Shown here: piece by piece, positions 7,038-7,765 of the stretch | Layout of the letters: the number at the start of each line of letters is the position of its first letter | Numbering within the stretch: the stretch's first letter is position 1 | Position numbers and translations under genes: made by a program | Assembly: GCA_017553025.1 (NCBI GenBank) | Contig: JAFZNF010000167.1 | Location: 1-7,765 of the forward strand | DNA length: 7,765 nt | Direction of reading: 5' to 3' | Origin: Clostridia bacterium | GTDB taxonomy: Bacteria > Bacillota_A > Clostridia > UBA1381 | The notes under the pieces: model-generated | The model's database searches: none | What the model saw: only the letters and a program-made list of their open reading frames with translations | Told to the model about the DNA's origin: nothing

Positions 7038-7765
7038 TTATTCTTCCCCCTTTATACTCTCTATATCCCGTTTTATTTGAGAAATTAAATCTTCCTCTTT
7101 GCTGAATTTTATTTCATCTCTTATCCTTTCGGTAAGCTCTACAGCTATATTCTCTCCGTAAATATCTTTTTCCTCTCCGATAATATGAACTTCAACCGTG
7201 CGCTGTTCTGCTCCGAAAGTGGGATTTTTTCCTATATTCACAACAGCGTTTTTATTACCGATTTTACCCTTATAAACACCGTCGCGCGGCAGAAGTTTAT
7301 ACTCCGAAACCTCTATGTTTGCCGTAGGAAAGCCTAAAATCCTGCCATTTCCCAGTCCCTTTACAACCCTCCCCGAAATCGTATAAGGACTGTCCAAAAG
7401 TCTGTTCGCCCCTTTAATATCTCCGTTTTTAATCAATTTGCGTATTTTTGTGCTTTTTACAGGCTCGCCGTTATCCTCAAAAACCTCTGCTACAATTACT
7501 TCTATTCCCCTTTTTTTGCACAGCTCCTTTAAAAGACCGACATCGCCCTTGGCATCTTTGCCAAATCGGTAGTCATATCCTACCGCAACCGTTCTGACTT
7601 TGAAAGACTCAAGTATCTGTACAAATTCACAGGGGGATTTACTCTTTAATTCTTTTTCAAAATCTGCCGCTAAGGCATATTTTGCCCCGAGTTTTTTTAA
7701 TAGTGCAAGTTTTTCCGAAAACGTCAGTATCTCCTTTTCGCCTTTTGAATTATGGGTAAATAGAA
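7038..7765 (-). CDS. ribF: Bifunctional riboflavin kinase / FAD synthetase, C-terminal 241 residues (cut by right edge)
   Basis: RibF phosphorylates riboflavin to FMN and adenylylates FMN to FAD in the cytoplasm. I read the open frame continuously from the right edge to the TAA at 7038-7040 (241 residues visible; the family is usually about 305-315). Numbering from the visible start, the remaining part of the FAD synthetase domain includes VGYDYRFGKDAKGD (61-74) and the nucleotide-binding KSTKIRKL (103-110). The riboflavin kinase domain follows from about 126: GRILGFPTANI (140-150) with the PTAN motif that binds ATP/Mg, DGVYKGKIG, NIGKNPTFG (176-184) and the TVEVHI strand, whose E191 should be the catalytic base. 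An internal TTG at 7436 is not the true start because the frame and homology continue upstream. The first serine of the usual SST-x-IR motif is lysine here. The next gene begins one base downstream, with its ribosome site inside the ribF tail. Confidence 0.95.
   Translation of the reverse strand, partial: LFTHNSKGEKEILTFSEKLALLKKLGAKYALAADFEKELKSKSPCEFVQILESFKVRTVAVGYDYRFGKDAKGDVGLLKELCKKRGIEVIVAEVFEDNGEPVKSTKIRKLIKNGDIKGANRLLDSPYTISGRVVKGLGNGRILGFPTANIEVSEYKLLPRDGVYKGKIGNKNAVVNIGKNPTFGAEQRTVEVHIIGEEKDIYGENIAVELTERIRDEIKFSKEEDLISQIKRDIESIKGEE

Overview
The window is a compact, single-strand block of housekeeping and cell-envelope genes from a low-to-moderate GC Gram-positive bacterium, most likely a member of the Clostridia. 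The evidence is the gene order pth-mfd-PPIC lipoprotein, the AT-rich third codon positions, the strong purine-rich Shine-Dalgarno sites, TGA used as a stop, and clostridial-style GlmU and VanZ-like sequences. All seven genes lie on the minus strand, so transcription runs from position 7765 towards position 1. About 98% of the window is coding. No gene-free stretch exceeds 61 bases, and no RNA gene, CRISPR array, insertion sequence or phage gene was seen.

In the order of transcription, the window opens inside ribF (riboflavin kinase/FAD synthetase; its N-terminus lies beyond the right edge). One base after ribF comes a stand-alone acetyltransferase that corresponds only to the C-terminal half of GlmU. 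Its stop codon overlaps the start of pth (peptidyl-tRNA hydrolase) in a TGATG junction. Nineteen bases later comes mfd, the transcription-repair coupling factor. The tight spacing of these four genes suggests one transcript that serves cofactor synthesis, wall-precursor synthesis, translation recycling and DNA repair.

A good sigma-A-like promoter (TTGCAT, 17 bases, TATAAT) sits at the end of mfd and probably drives a secreted PPIC-type prolyl isomerase lipoprotein (PrsA-like). After this gene lies a GC-rich hairpin with a short U-rich tail, in the largest gap of the window. It may end or attenuate transcription before the last pair. That pair is a small VanZ-like membrane protein and, four bases on, a cardiolipin synthase (cls) with a GTG start and a perfect AAGGAGGT site; cls is cut by the left edge.

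This is mainly an ordinary chromosomal region and I see no convincing undescribed system. The points most worth a second look are the GlmU acetyltransferase domain without its uridylyltransferase half, in the place where many Firmicutes carry full-length glmU followed by prs; the two overlapping hairpins between the PPIC gene and the vanZ-like gene; and the start codons of three genes, which automatic gene callers could easily misplace.
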